A stretch of 64,000 nucleotides of DNA. Source: Brevibacillus ruminantium. Its GTDB lineage: Bacteria; Bacillota; Bacilli; Brevibacillales; Brevibacillaceae. The stretch lies in NCBI RefSeq assembly GCF_023746555.1, contig NZ_CP098755.1, forward strand, positions 710,001 through 774,000, in the 5' to 3' direction. Within the stretch, counting starts at the first letter, position 1. Every line of letters begins with the position of its first letter. The translations under genes were made by a program, and so were the position numbers. Below are positions 1-8,012 of the stretch, one piece after another. Under the pieces are notes generated by a model that saw nothing but the letters and a program-made list of their open reading frames with translations, did not search any database and was not told where the DNA came from.

Positions 1-99
1 TATGGACGCAAGATTGCCGAGGGTACGCCGGAACAGATCCGCAATAATCCGAACGTGATTGAGGCTTACCTGGGGAAAAGCGCGACGGAAGTGTCGTAA
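1..99 (+). CDS. livG: Branched-chain amino acid ABC transporter ATPase LivG, C-terminal end (partial)
   Basis: The first 32 codons of the window read in frame to a TAA at 97-99 and give a tail ending in [18 protein letters not shown]. The pattern 'G-x-x-I-A-x-G-T-P-E-x-I' followed by 'VIEAYLG' is the usual C-terminus of LivG, the larger ATPase of high-affinity leucine/isoleucine/valine importers. The gene continues upstream of the window. It lies 17 bases before livF, the normal order, so the two are almost certainly one operon. The identification rests on a short tail plus its neighbour. Confidence 0.85.
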   Translation, partial: YGRKIAEGTPEQIRNNPNVIEAYLGKSATEVS

Positions 100-116
100 G
101 AGGGGGAGGAAAAAAC

Positions 117-824
117 ATGCCGTTGCTTGAATTGCAAAACATTCACACCTATTACGGCGGTATCCACGCGTTGAAAGGCATGAGCATTGAAGTCAATGAG
201 GGCGAAGTGGTTACGCTGATCGGCTCCAACGGGGCCGGGAAGTCGACTACCTTGAAAACCATCTGTGGACAGACGCGTGCCCGAGAAGGCCGCATCACGT
301 TTGACGGGAAAGATATTACCCAGATGCGGACGCATGACATCGCACTGCTGGGAATTGCCCATGTGCCGGAAGGCCGCCGGATTTTCCCCAAACTGACCGT
401 GCGTGAGAATCTGGAGATGGGTGCGTTTTCTGTAAAAGACAAGCAGATTATCGAAGAGGGCATCGAGCGGGCGTTTCGCTACTTCCCGCGGCTGAAAGAG
501 CGGATTGATCAAAAAGGCGGGACGATGTCCGGCGGTGAGCAGCAGATGCTGGCGATCGCACGCGGACTGATGATGAAGCCCAAAATTCTGATGCTGGATG
601 AGCCGTCCATGGGCTTGGCGCCGATTCTGGTGGAACAAATTTTTGATATTGTCACAGAGCTGAACCGGGAAGGAATGACGATCCTGCTGGTTGAGCAAAA
701 CGCAAACCAGGCGCTATCGGTGGCGAATCGCGGTTACGTCATTCAGACAGGTGAAATTATTCTGAAGGACGATGCGCAAGATCTCCTGGCAAATCCTCAG
801 GTGCGGGAAGCTTATCTGGCGTAG
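117..824 (+). CDS. livF: Branched-chain amino acid ABC transporter ATPase LivF
   Basis: This 235-residue protein is one of the two cytoplasmic ATPases that power the LivJHMGF importer for branched-chain amino acids. Walker A is GSNGAGKST (about residues 36-44), the ABC signature is MSGGEQQ (about 137-143) and Walker B ends in LMLDEPS (about 158-164). The short length and the motif HVPEGRRIFPKLTVRENL are typical of LivF rather than LivG. The start has a GGGGGAGG ribosome site 6-8 bases upstream. It is the last gene of the operon: a terminator follows at 935. A LivJ-type binding protein occurs 23 kb away at 24088-25323, on the other strand. Confidence 0.95.
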   Translation: MPLLELQNIHTYYGGIHALKGMSIEVNEGEVVTLIGSNGAGKSTTLKTICGQTRAREGRITFDGKDITQMRTHDIALLGIAHVPEGRRIFPKLTVRENLEMGAFSVKDKQIIEEGIERAFRYFPRLKERIDQKGGTMSGGEQQMLAIARGLMMKPKILMLDEPSMGLAPILVEQIFDIVTELNREGMTILLVEQNANQALSVANRGYVIQTGEIILKDDAQDLLANPQVREAYLA

Positions 825-934
825 GCTGACAGATACGAAACGGTGGACGTTCGGTGGACATATAGAAGTAAGCGTATAGAATGATAGAAAGTATGGAAAG
901 TATAGAATGGGGTTCATAAATAGAACGGATAGAA

Positions 935-966
935 AAGGCCGATGGCGTGATCCATCGGTCTTTTCA
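935..966 (+). terminator. Rho-independent terminator of the liv operon
   Basis: An imperfect stem (GGCCGATGG pairing with CCATCGGTC) is followed directly by TTTT. It lies 110 bases after livF and before the MocR gene. Confidence 0.7.
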
Positions 967-1077
967 TGTTGAGGGTGCTCCACAAAAACGTTTTCATTTG
1001 CTACGATGTTTCTAAGAATACTGACCTTCTCATTTCGAGGATTTTACCTGAAAGTATCAGGTCAACAGGAGGGCAAG

Positions 1078-2562
1078 ATGGAGATACACCCCAACTGGAT
1101 GAAAGACAGCACTGGCATGTTGTACGCGCAGCTTTACCAGTATTTTCGGGAAGAAATCCGGAGCAGGCGTATCCCGCCGGGCACCCGCCTGCCGTCTGTT
1201 CGTGCTTTGAGCCGTAACCTGCATCTGAGCAAAACCACAGTGGAAACGGCCTACCATCAGCTCCTGGCAGAAGGTTATATCGAAAGCCGGGAGAGAAGCG
1301 GTTTTTATGTGGTGGAGTGGGAGGAGGAGATCGGCGAGGCGGCGGGCATTTCGAGGGATTTCCCGTGGCTGGAACCAATCAAAAACAGTGATGGCCAGGA
1401 AAAGGTGAAGAGGCAGTCAGTCGAGAAGGAAAACACGGCAAGAGTTCTCTACGATTTTCACCATGCGCGGGTCGACGCTGATCATTTTCCCTATGAGATC
1501 TGGCGTCGTTACAGCAATCAGTGCTTGCAGCGGGAAAACAGGGAGATTCTCTACTACGGTGACCCGCAGGGCGAGCTGGTTTTACGGGAGCAGATCGCGA
1601 GCTATTTGCAAAAGGCGCGTGGGGTACATGCTCATGCCGATGCGGTTGTGATTGGAGCGGGGACACAGCTTTTGATTCAGTTGCTGTGCTGGTTGTTTGG
1701 CCGGGAGAGTCAAAGCATCGCCATGGAGGAGCCGGGCTACAACGGCGTGCGAAGTGTTTTTGTGCAAAACGGCTACCAGGTCATCCCGATCCCGCTGGAT
1801 GAGGATGGCATCCAGGTGGAAGTGCTCGAAGCCAGCCGAGCACCGCTGGTTTATGTTACTCCTTCCCATCAGGAGCCGCTCGGGGCGGTGATGCCCTACG
1901 CAAAGCGATCCAGACTGCTGCAATGGGCAGCCCGGACAGGGGCGTACCTCATCGAGGACGATTATGATGGCGAGTTTCGGTATCAGACAAAACCGATTCC
2001 CTCTCTGCAGGGGATGGATCAGGCGGGACGGGTCATTTATCTGGGGACCTTCTCCAAATCGCTTCTGCCCTCAATACGGATCAGCTATATGGTGCTGCCG
2101 CCTGAACTGCTGCGGCGCTATCAGGAGAGACTCCGGGAGTTTGATCAATCCTGTTCGCGCATACATCAAGAGACACTGGCTCTGTTCATGAAAAACGGTG
2201 AATGGGAACGGCATATTCGCAAAATGCGGACGCTCTACAGCAAGAAGCATCAAGCTATGCTGAGCAGTTTGCATGAACAGTTTGGAGAGCGCATCCGGGT
2301 GATGGGCCATAATGCGGGCTTGTCGATGACTGTAGAAGTGGCCTCTTTGCTGACGGCGGAGGAGTTGGCCCGTGTGGCGCGGTCAGCAGGAATTCGCGTC
2401 TATCCGGCCACGCCAAAATGGATGGCCTATCCACCGGGCCAAGCCCCTGTTTTTCAGTTTGGATTTGGCGGTTTGTCTACGGAAGAGATTGCAGCAGGAA
2501 TTCACCTGTTAAAAGAGACATGGGAACCCTATTTGCCTGGACCGAAGGCCGCTTATCTTTGA
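1078..2562 (+). CDS. MocR/PdxR-family transcriptional regulator (GntR winged helix plus aminotransferase-like domain)
   Basis: A 494-residue protein. Residues about 10-75 form a GntR-type winged helix (PPGTRLPSVRALSRNLHLSK), and about 120-490 form a fold-type I PLP-dependent aminotransferase-like domain used as an effector sensor. The expected PLP lysine is K327 in LGTFSKSL, preceded by the Asp motif DDYDGEF. I chose the ATG at 1078 because CAGGAGGGCAAG lies just before it; an upstream in-frame ATG at 1006 lacks a ribosome site. Its position directly before azlCD on the same strand suggests it controls that exporter. Effector and targets are not visible in the sequence. Confidence 0.88.
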   Translation: MEIHPNWMKDSTGMLYAQLYQYFREEIRSRRIPPGTRLPSVRALSRNLHLSKTTVETAYHQLLAEGYIESRERSGFYVVEWEEEIGEAAGISRDFPWLEPIKNSDGQEKVKRQSVEKENTARVLYDFHHARVDADHFPYEIWRRYSNQCLQRENREILYYGDPQGELVLREQIASYLQKARGVHAHADAVVIGAGTQLLIQLLCWLFGRESQSIAMEEPGYNGVRSVFVQNGYQVIPIPLDEDGIQVEVLEASRAPLVYVTPSHQEPLGAVMPYAKRSRLLQWAARTGAYLIEDDYDGEFRYQTKPIPSLQGMDQAGRVIYLGTFSKSLLPSIRISYMVLPPELLRRYQERLREFDQSCSRIHQETLALFMKNGEWERHIRKMRTLYSKKHQAMLSSLHEQFGERIRVMGHNAGLSMTVEVASLLTAEELARVARSAGIRVYPATPKWMAYPPGQAPVFQFGFGGLSTEEIAAGIHLLKETWEPYLPGPKAAYL

Positions 2563-2579
2563 AGAGGCTTCGATAGAAG

Positions 2580-2629
2580 TTGTCTTCCTGCACCTCATTA
2601 TTGACAGAAAGTAGAGACAATTATAGAGT
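2580..2629 (+). promoter_or_regulatory. Possible azlCD promoter/operator
   Basis: The gap between the MocR gene and azlC holds a perfect -35-like TTGACA (2601-2606) followed by AT-rich sequence with -10 candidates (TTATAG or TAGAGT), none at ideal spacing and match. It is framed by an inverted pair TTGTCT (2580-2585) and AGACAA (2615-2620). The inverted pair could be the binding site of the upstream MocR protein; this is inference. Confidence 0.35.
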
Positions 2630-2655
2630 GGGAGTGTGCCAGGAGGGGGAATTGC

Positions 2656-3339
2656 TTGAATTCGTCAAAATTGTCTTTTCTGCAAGGGATGAAACAAATT
2701 ATTCCCGTCGCATCGGCCGGAATCGTAGACGGGCTGGTTTTCGGCATTCTGGCCAGACAAGCCGGTCTTGGCATTACAGAGGCCATGCTGCTATCCCTGC
2801 TGGTAAACGCGGGTTCCTCCCAATTTGCTGCCGTCGGTTTGATTTCGCAGGGGATCGTGGGCTGGCCGATCTTGGTCTCTACCGCGTTGTTAAACGCCCG
2901 CCATCTTTTGTACGGGCTTTCGCTGGGGCCGTATTTTCGCCAAACACCTCCGTGGAAGCTCTCGCTGATGGGAGCCGGGCTGAATGACGAGACGTACGCC
3001 TTGAAGGTGACATATCTCACCTCTGGCAATAAACCGAGTCTGCCGTTTTTTGCAGGTGCCGGGATTGTGGATTACGTGATCTGGAACGTAAGTACACTGG
3101 CGGGCGCGTGGTTTGGCACTGTCTTTACCCAGACGGAAGCGTTTGGTCTTGATTTTGCCTTTATTGCTACATTTTTAGGCTTCCTGGCGGTCAATCTCCT
3201 CTCGTCTTTTCACGTGAAGGTAGGGCTAGCTGCATCGGTGGCGGCGTGTCTTGCTTACTGGCTCGGCGGCGGAACTGCCGGAGTGATTGCGGGAACTCTG
3301 GTTGCGGTGATGATTGGGGCGGTGAAGCGGGATGGATAA
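2656..3339 (+). CDS. azlC: Branched-chain amino acid exporter large subunit AzlC
   Basis: A 227-residue membrane protein of the AzlC family, the large subunit of the two-component AzlCD branched-chain amino acid exporter. The motifs GIVDGLVFGILARQAGL and NAGSSQFAAVGL near the N-terminus, ALLNARHLLYGLSL around residue 75, and several hydrophobic segments fit the family. Translation probably starts at TTG 2656 behind AGGAGGGGGA. The 3' end overlaps azlD by 8 bases, indicating translational coupling. The same region begins with a branched-chain amino acid importer, so uptake and export genes are neighbours. Confidence 0.92.
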   Translation: MNSSKLSFLQGMKQIIPVASAGIVDGLVFGILARQAGLGITEAMLLSLLVNAGSSQFAAVGLISQGIVGWPILVSTALLNARHLLYGLSLGPYFRQTPPWKLSLMGAGLNDETYALKVTYLTSGNKPSLPFFAGAGIVDYVIWNVSTLAGAWFGTVFTQTEAFGLDFAFIATFLGFLAVNLLSSFHVKVGLAASVAACLAYWLGGGTAGVIAGTLVAVMIGAVKRDG

Positions 3340-3646
3340 CATCATCCTCATTATTATACTGATGGCACTGATCACGTATTTGACACGCTTTCCAATGCTG
3401 TTGATCAGCTCCCGCTGGTCGGTTCCCGATTGGCTGAAAAGAGGACTGGCGATGGTGCCAGTCGGGGTGTTCAGTTCCTTGACGGTACCGCCGATTCTCT
3501 TTCATACAAAAAACGGTCAGTGGAGTCCCGAATTTTTGGCTGCCGGGGTAGTTGCACTCTCCGTCGGTTTGTGGAGAAAGCAGATTGTCTGGGCGCTGCT
3601 CGCCGGTGTCGGGGCGTTGATCATCTGGCGCTATCTGGGTGGATGA
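3332..3646 (+). CDS. azlD: Branched-chain amino acid exporter small subunit AzlD
   Basis: A 104-residue protein with about four hydrophobic segments and the family opening LMALITYLTRFPMLLISSR. AzlD pairs with AzlC in branched-chain amino acid export. It starts at ATG 3332 inside the end of azlC, the usual overlapping arrangement. A terminator follows 8 bases after the stop codon. Confidence 0.9.
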   Translation: MDNIILIIILMALITYLTRFPMLLISSRWSVPDWLKRGLAMVPVGVFSSLTVPPILFHTKNGQWSPEFLAAGVVALSVGLWRKQIVWALLAGVGALIIWRYLGG

Positions 3647-3654
3647 TAGAAAGC

Positions 3655-3719
3655 AAAAAAGCGAAGATGCCCAGCGGGGGTGACGGAACTGCCCCTTGTT
3701 CGTGGCAGCTTCGTTTTTT
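3655..3719 (+). terminator. Terminator after azlCD
   Basis: A long stem pairs 3655-3671 (AAAAAAGCGAAGATGCC) with 3704-3719 (GGCAGCTTCGTTTTTT). An inner GGGG/CCCC hairpin sits in the loop. The A- and T-tracts allow termination in both directions. Confidence 0.7.
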
Positions 3720-3802
3720 CATTTTGTAAGGCAGCATGTATACGTTTTGATTTGCGCCTAGTATTTGAGGGGATGTAAACCTTTGAAATCGGTGCTCTGG
3801 CG

Positions 3803-4001
3803 AGAAGAAGCATGGTTTCCCTGCTCAGCTCCGTACTCCGCCCGCGAGGAAGCATGTACTGTCCGCTCCAGGGGGATTCGCGGGGGAGACGTAAAAGCAG
3901 TAACGCTCCGAGGTCATCCCAAGGCTACGCTCCTTTTTCCCGCGAATCCCCCTTCCGCTGGGCAGGGCTCCACAGTCGCAACGCAGGGAAACATGCTTCT
4001 T
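3803..4001 (+). repeat. 200-bp dispersed palindromic repeat, copy A
   Basis: A non-coding element of about 200 bp with inverted ends: GAAGAAGCATGGTTTCCCTG at the left and CAGGGAAACATGCTTCTTC at the right. The same element occurs in inverse orientation at 19294-19494; similarity runs across the whole length, including the centre (ATCCCAAGG). No convincing reading frame crosses it. The inverted ends and lack of a gene suggest a miniature mobile element or a structured-RNA repeat. I cannot assign it to a named family. Confidence 0.75.
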
Positions 4002-4094
4002 CATGAAACGGGAGATTTTCAAAAAATTGCGGGTGAAAGCAATGATGGTTCATATTCAACTAAAGGCAGATTTGTTTAAGATCAAGCGCGGGGA

Positions 4095-4190
4095 ACCGTA
4101 CCACAAGTGATAGTAAAAAATATTAGACACGAGATTGTGCTAGACAGTTACTACATAAGCAAGCTAATACGAGAACCGCATCACATATAA
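4095..4190 (+). pseudogene. Relic of an unknown gene's 3' end, copy 1
   Basis: This stretch translates in one frame to a tail containing IRHEIVLDSYYISKL and ends at TAA. A second, diverged copy lies at 7208-7297 with IRQEIVLDEYYISRL. Conservation is at the peptide level (shared TVPQVxV and EIVLDxYYIS), so the parent was coding. No start or upstream part remains. I do not recognise the family. The rest of 4191-4387 shows no gene, only a weak A/T-flanked hairpin (about 4340-4385) that could terminate the reverse-strand gene beyond it. Confidence 0.45.
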
Positions 4191-4387
4191 ATAATAGAGG
4201 TGATATATCGGACAAACGAAGTAGAAGGCGGATTCGCAGGAGATTGAACAGGTTAAAGACTAGGCGTGTCAATTCCATAAAGGTGCTGGTTCTCCAATTT
4301 GTTCGAAATCCTTCAAACGAATCGCCTGTTATTTATTATTGTTGGGGGTAAAGGGTCCCGCCAACTTTTAATGTTAAAAGAGACCTT

Positions 4388-5299
4388 TTAGGAATATTTA
4401 TTCACTATTTTAAGTAAATAATCTCGAAATTCTTCAATATAGGTTTTCGGCTCTACTATTTCCAGATTTGTCCCGAAACTCGCTAAAAATTGAAAGCCAA
4501 TACTGTTTTGCGGAACATAGATGGTAGCTAAAAAATATTCTGAACTGTATTTTTCAATACTCTTTCGACCGTACCTTTCAATGAATTGATCTTTTATGCC
4601 AGGCGAAATCAACGCCTTGACTGCGACTAGTTCCGGTTGAAAACTTGCTTCCTGCTCTTGTTCCAACAAATCATTTCTAGGGCTAAACGTTTGTTCATTC
4701 ATATTAAGATGATCGATCCGAGATAATTTGAACGTTCTATATCTCATGCGATGTAAGCAGAATCCTTTCAGGTACCAACTCGTCTCGCTAAAATGAAGCT
4801 GATAGGGCTCTACAGTTCTTTTCGTCGCAGTGCCATTTTTATCTATATAATCAAATGAAACTACTCTTCGCTTTAAGATGGCTTCCTGACATGTCTTCAA
4901 GGTTTGACGAATCTCAGACCGCCCCTCCCAATCATAAAAAGATAATTGAATGGAACCTTTCGGAGCCAATGGGCTAACCATGGCTTCTATTTTTTTGATC
5001 GTTATTTCAACTTCTTCACTAATTAGAATTTGTTCCAATCCGCCGAGCGCAGTCAATATATTCTCTAAGTCGGAGCTGTTTAAAAGACGTTTATCCACCT
5101 TGTATTCATCCATAATGCCGTAGCCGCCATGAATTCCAATGACCGAATAGATCGGGATGTTTGATAAACTCAAGGTTTCCATATCGCGAAGAATCGTTCT
5201 TTTGGAAACGCTAAATAATTGCGCGAATTCTTTGGTAGAAACAACATCTTTCTTCAGCAATATCATAATGATAGAGATTAGCCTCTCAACCTTTTCCAT
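4388..5299 (-). CDS. WYL-domain transcriptional regulator (YafY family)
   Basis: A 303-residue protein with an N-terminal HTH_11 winged helix (residues about 1-60, including VVSTKEFAQLFSVSKRTILR) and a C-terminal WYL ligand-sensing domain (about 130-300, with RRVVSFDYIDKNG and a SWYLKGFC core). Such proteins often repress or activate a divergent neighbour. I moved the start to ATG 5299, behind AGAGGGG, rather than a further upstream ATG without a ribosome site. The VOC-family gene at 5403 is divergent, so the 100-base gap probably holds a shared control region. Base composition is AT-rich compared with flanking core genes. Confidence 0.85.
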   Translation of the reverse strand: MEKVERLISIIMILLKKDVVSTKEFAQLFSVSKRTILRDMETLSLSNIPIYSVIGIHGGYGIMDEYKVDKRLLNSSDLENILTALGGLEQILISEEVEITIKKIEAMVSPLAPKGSIQLSFYDWEGRSEIRQTLKTCQEAILKRRVVSFDYIDKNGTATKRTVEPYQLHFSETSWYLKGFCLHRMRYRTFKLSRIDHLNMNEQTFSPRNDLLEQEQEASFQPELVAVKALISPGIKDQFIERYGRKSIEKYSSEYFLATIYVPQNSIGFQFLASFGTNLEIVEPKTYIEEFRDYLLKIVNKYS

Positions 5300-5402
5300 C
5301 GGTTCCCCTCTTTTTTTTTCTACTTCATTATGAAACGGTGACATACAGCTGTCACCTCTTATAAATTATACTCCATTTATAACAAGAAGGAGGTTATGCT
5401 TT

Positions 5403-5867
5403 ATGTCAGCTATTGCCTATTTAAACTTTGATGGAATTGCAGAACAAGCGATTGAATTTTATTCGGAGGCTTTAAGCGCACTTGAGGTAAAAATAGTGAA
5501 ATTTGGGGATATCCCACAAGATCCAAACTACCCAATGCCGGAAAATGAGTTAAATATGGTCATGGAGTCTTCCATAGAATTCGCAGGCGGGAAAATCATG
5601 ATGTCGGACATTTTGCCTTCAATGAAGGCGGTAACAGGTGAGCTGGTGAAAGGGAATAATATTCTGATTAGCCTAGTCATCGATGATAAGCAAAAACTGG
5701 AACAATACTTTAATAGTTTGTCCCTTGGTGGCTATGTCACCATGTCGTTATCCAATTATCCTTGGTCTTCGTGCTTTGGAACGCTGGTTGATAAATTTGG
5801 GGTCAACTGGAAATTCAATAGCGACGCAGATCAGTTTCTTGATAACGTAATATCCAACAAACAGTAA
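5403..5867 (+). CDS. VOC-superfamily protein (PhnB/glyoxalase-like)
   Basis: A 154-residue protein resembling the PhnB / 3-demethylubiquinone methyltransferase-like branch of the vicinal oxygen chelate superfamily. It opens with YLNFDGIAEQAIEFYSEAL and has the mid-protein motif GGKIMMSD and the C-terminal motif WGxxxGxxVDKFGVNW in the variant form SSCFGTLVDKFGVNWKFN. The substrate cannot be predicted. Its strong ribosome site is AAGGAGG. It is divergent from the WYL regulator, which is a plausible controller. It is AT-rich and lies in an accessory block. Confidence 0.75.
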   Translation: MSAIAYLNFDGIAEQAIEFYSEALSALEVKIVKFGDIPQDPNYPMPENELNMVMESSIEFAGGKIMMSDILPSMKAVTGELVKGNNILISLVIDDKQKLEQYFNSLSLGGYVTMSLSNYPWSSCFGTLVDKFGVNWKFNSDADQFLDNVISNKQ

Positions 5868-5932
5868 CTCATTCTGAAAAGTGGTCTTCCAACTGAAGGC
5901 CGTTTTTTTATATACCGATGGAGGCACGATTT

Positions 5933-6403
5933 ATGAAAAATAGCTATTTTTCGCTAATCTTTTTTCTGGCTTTAGGTATATTTGGCATCATAACAACTGA
6001 AATGGGCATGATCGGAGTTCTTCCCCAAGTCACTCAAAAGTTTCATATATCACCCTCGGAGGCCGGGTACCTTGTGAGTGCATTTGCTTTAATCGTTGCC
6101 ATTTCAGGCCCATTCCTAACATTACTCGCTTCCGGCATGAATCGAAAAGCGATCTTACTATCCGCTATCCTGATGTTTGCTATCTCTAATTTGGTGTATG
6201 CTTATACGACCAGGTTCGAAGTTATGCTGGCTTTCCGGAATGGCATCACTGTAGGGACATGGATCGGCGGCTTGTTTATTTCCCAGTTGGGCGCGCATCA
6301 GCTTATCTGGAGCGGTATTATGCTTTTGTCGCTTGCTTTCATACTGACCATGATAAAAGCATCAATTTCCAAATCACATGCTGACAAAGCAAGCATGAAC
6401 TGA
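5933..6403 (+). pseudogene. MFS transporter with in-frame internal deletion
   Basis: The frame encodes about 156 residues against roughly 400 for the family. The first ~100 residues are a normal MFS N-terminus (transmembrane helices 1-3, with TTEMGMIGVLPQV and SPSEAGYLVSAFALIVAISG). After the MLAFR segment it jumps straight to sequence typical of the last helices (NGITVGTWIGGLFIS, then a final hydrophobic segment). About 240 central residues are missing without a frameshift. The start ATG 5933 has GGAGG upstream. The product cannot form a complete transporter, so it is probably non-functional. Confidence 0.75.
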
Positions 6404-6442
6404 CGGATATATGATAAATGTAGAGAGGAAATATTTCTAAAT

Positions 6443-7012
6443 ATGGAAATCGATAATTTAATTCCTGTAAAGTCCAGAGGAGAGTTGAGGTTTTGGCTAC
6501 AGGAAAATAGTAAGATTGAAAAATCTTGTTGGGTCTTAGTTAGTATGACGCCCAAATCGGATATGCTCTTATATTTGGATGCGGTCGAGGAAGCTTTGTG
6601 CTTTGGATGGATCGATGGAGTCAAGAAGAAAATATCTGAAACAGATCTGGCACAGAGGCTGTCCCCTCGAGGCAAAAAAAGCTCATGGACCGAATTGAAT
6701 AAAGAACGTGTCCGCCGCCTCGAAAAGTTGGGGTTGATGACAGACGAAGGAAGAAAGATTCTTCCTGATATGGATTACGACTCTTTTCGAATCGATCCCG
6801 TTATAGAGCAAAGGCTGAAAGAGGAAAAGCAAATATATGAGAATTTCAAGGCATTTCCGGATCTGTATAAAAGAGTTCGGATCGACACGATACAAAGCCT
6901 AAAAAATCAACCGGAATTATTTAAGAGCAGATTGGACAAATTCATAACCAACACGAGAGAAAACAAAATGTACGGTCAATGGAATGATTATGGACGTCTA
7001 CTGGATTATTAA
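6443..7012 (+). CDS. YdeI/OmpD-associated family protein
   Basis: A 189-residue protein of the YdeI/OmpD-associated family, with the signatures SCWVLVSMTP, ALCFGWIDG and the RLSPRGKKSSWTELN segment around residues 75-90. The molecular function of the family is poorly defined; members have been linked to peptide or bacteriocin tolerance. It lies 40 bases after the deleted MFS gene and has a GAGAGGAAA ribosome site. Composition is AT-rich like its neighbours. Family assignment is fairly sure, function is not. Confidence 0.75.
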   Translation: MEIDNLIPVKSRGELRFWLQENSKIEKSCWVLVSMTPKSDMLLYLDAVEEALCFGWIDGVKKKISETDLAQRLSPRGKKSSWTELNKERVRRLEKLGLMTDEGRKILPDMDYDSFRIDPVIEQRLKEEKQIYENFKAFPDLYKRVRIDTIQSLKNQPELFKSRLDKFITNTRENKMYGQWNDYGRLLDY

Positions 7013-7207
7013 GATGCCTTGTCAGTTCTATTATCTAGGCAGGTCACCAGTGGCCACACGTTCTATGTGAGTGTCTACTATTGTTGATGCTGAGGGAATG
7101 ATCAAGATATGACGATGCTTTATACATAATTGCGTAGGCTGACCTCGGCCATATTGGATTCTGTACGGCCACTTTTACACTTTTCGCCGTTAGACCCGTT
7201 AAGCTGA

Positions 7208-7297
7208 ACCGTACCACAAGTGAGGGTACACAAGATTAGGCAGGAGATTGTACTTGATGAGTACTACATAAGCAGGCTTGGCAAACTAAATAGATAA
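7208..7297 (+). pseudogene. Relic of an unknown gene's 3' end, copy 2
   Basis: A second copy of the peptide tail found at 4095-4190, reading IRQEIVLDEYYISRL then GKLNR and TAA. The two copies are in the same orientation and bracket the WYL-VOC-MFS-YdeI block (4388-7012). The remaining sequence between 7013 and 7407 shows no other gene. Confidence 0.45.
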
Positions 7298-7407
7298 TCG
7301 TGTAAATAGGCTTCCTGAACAATGAAAAGACGTGGGGAATCGTAGAATAATATCCATGATCTCCTTGTAAACTTCACATTGGTTCAGCAAGCCCTACTTA
7401 TTTGATG

Positions 7408-7581
7408 TTACATATTCCATGTTTTCACTTCTGTATGTCTTTTCTGATACTCAACAATGTAGATGTCCAGTTCTTGGCTTAAGGCTACTACGGAAGGATC
7501 GGAGAAGCCCTTTTCTTTTACCATTTGGCATAATTGTTGTCGCAACTGTTCTATAGTCAGTTTAAGTTTTTCCTCTTCCAA
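7408..7581 (-). CDS. Spo0E-family aspartyl-phosphate phosphatase
   Basis: A 57-residue protein. It has the Spo0E hallmark LSQELD (residues 34-39) in a predicted helical hairpin: MEEEKLKLTIEQL forms helix 1 and a second helix contains SQELDIYIVEYQKRH. Such proteins dephosphorylate Spo0A-P in the sporulation phosphorelay. Translation most likely starts at TTG 7581, seven bases behind AGGAAGGG; no ATG fits. It follows a 48-codon gene on the same strand (8009-8155) that an IS605-type element now separates from it. Confidence 0.75.
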   Translation of the reverse strand: MEEEKLKLTIEQLRQQLCQMVKEKGFSDPSVVALSQELDIYIVEYQKRHTEVKTWNM

Positions 7582-7658
7582 TACAATACCCTTCCTAGTA
7601 AAATATTGGCTCCTTATACGGATTGATCATTTCTGTCTTTGTTTATTTTTTAACTTAT

Positions 7659-8012
7659 AGGTCGAGAAGTCTCCACTTCTAAAACCTTACAGCGTTTGGT
7701 TGTAAGTGGGGGATGAATCGACTTCGGACAAGGACAGGCTTTTGCCTGTTCAGTTGTCCGACACTTTGGTAAAATCTACTTATGATGTTCTTTGATAACT
7801 GGATATATGGGGTTGCATGGAGAAACAAAATGCGAAAACCAAGCTTATCCTTCCATGCGTAAAATATCCAAGGTAACAAAAGAACTCCGAAACGTCGGAC
7901 ATCTAGGGTAGGGACTACCCGAAGTAACGCTCGAGGAGACGAAAGGTTACTTTCGTCGTGGATTTGAGAAGCTCCCACTTCAAGGCGTTAGCCTAAGTGG
8001 AGAGTAGTTCAC
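7659..8012 (+). mobile_element. Collapsed IS200/IS605-type element (tnpB lost, both ends retained)
   Basis: The two ends carry matching subterminal hairpins: CTCCACTT...AAGTGGGGG at 7671-7712 and CTCCCACTT...AAGTGGAGAG at 7972-8003. The right end finishes in GTAGTTCAC, as in many IS605-group right ends. Just before the right end, one frame still reads ELRNVGHLG-stop-GLPEVTLEET, which resembles the C-terminal tail of TnpB proteins. The element is only about 354 bp, so transposase and nuclease genes are gone. The left boundary is placed after TTAT at 7655-7658 and may be off by a few bases. Confidence 0.65.
7880..8012 (+). ncRNA. Candidate omega-RNA (TnpB guide RNA) scaffold, possibly inactive
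   Basis: In IS605-group elements the 3' end of tnpB and the right end are transcribed as the omega-RNA, whose guide is the flanking DNA. Here the equivalent segment is intact: a GGTAGGGACTACCC hairpin region (from about 7911), a GTAACGCTCG...CGAAAGGTTACTTTCG structure (7924-7955), and the right-end hairpin ending at 8012. The guide would start at 8013 (GAAATTGATT). No tnpB is present here; function would need one elsewhere in the genome. Expression is not shown. Confidence 0.35.

Noticed and set aside
1006-1077. 24-residue N-terminal extension of the MocR protein
   Set aside because: The ATG at 1006 lacks a ribosome site, while AGGAGGGC precedes the ATG at 1078, where similarity to the family begins.
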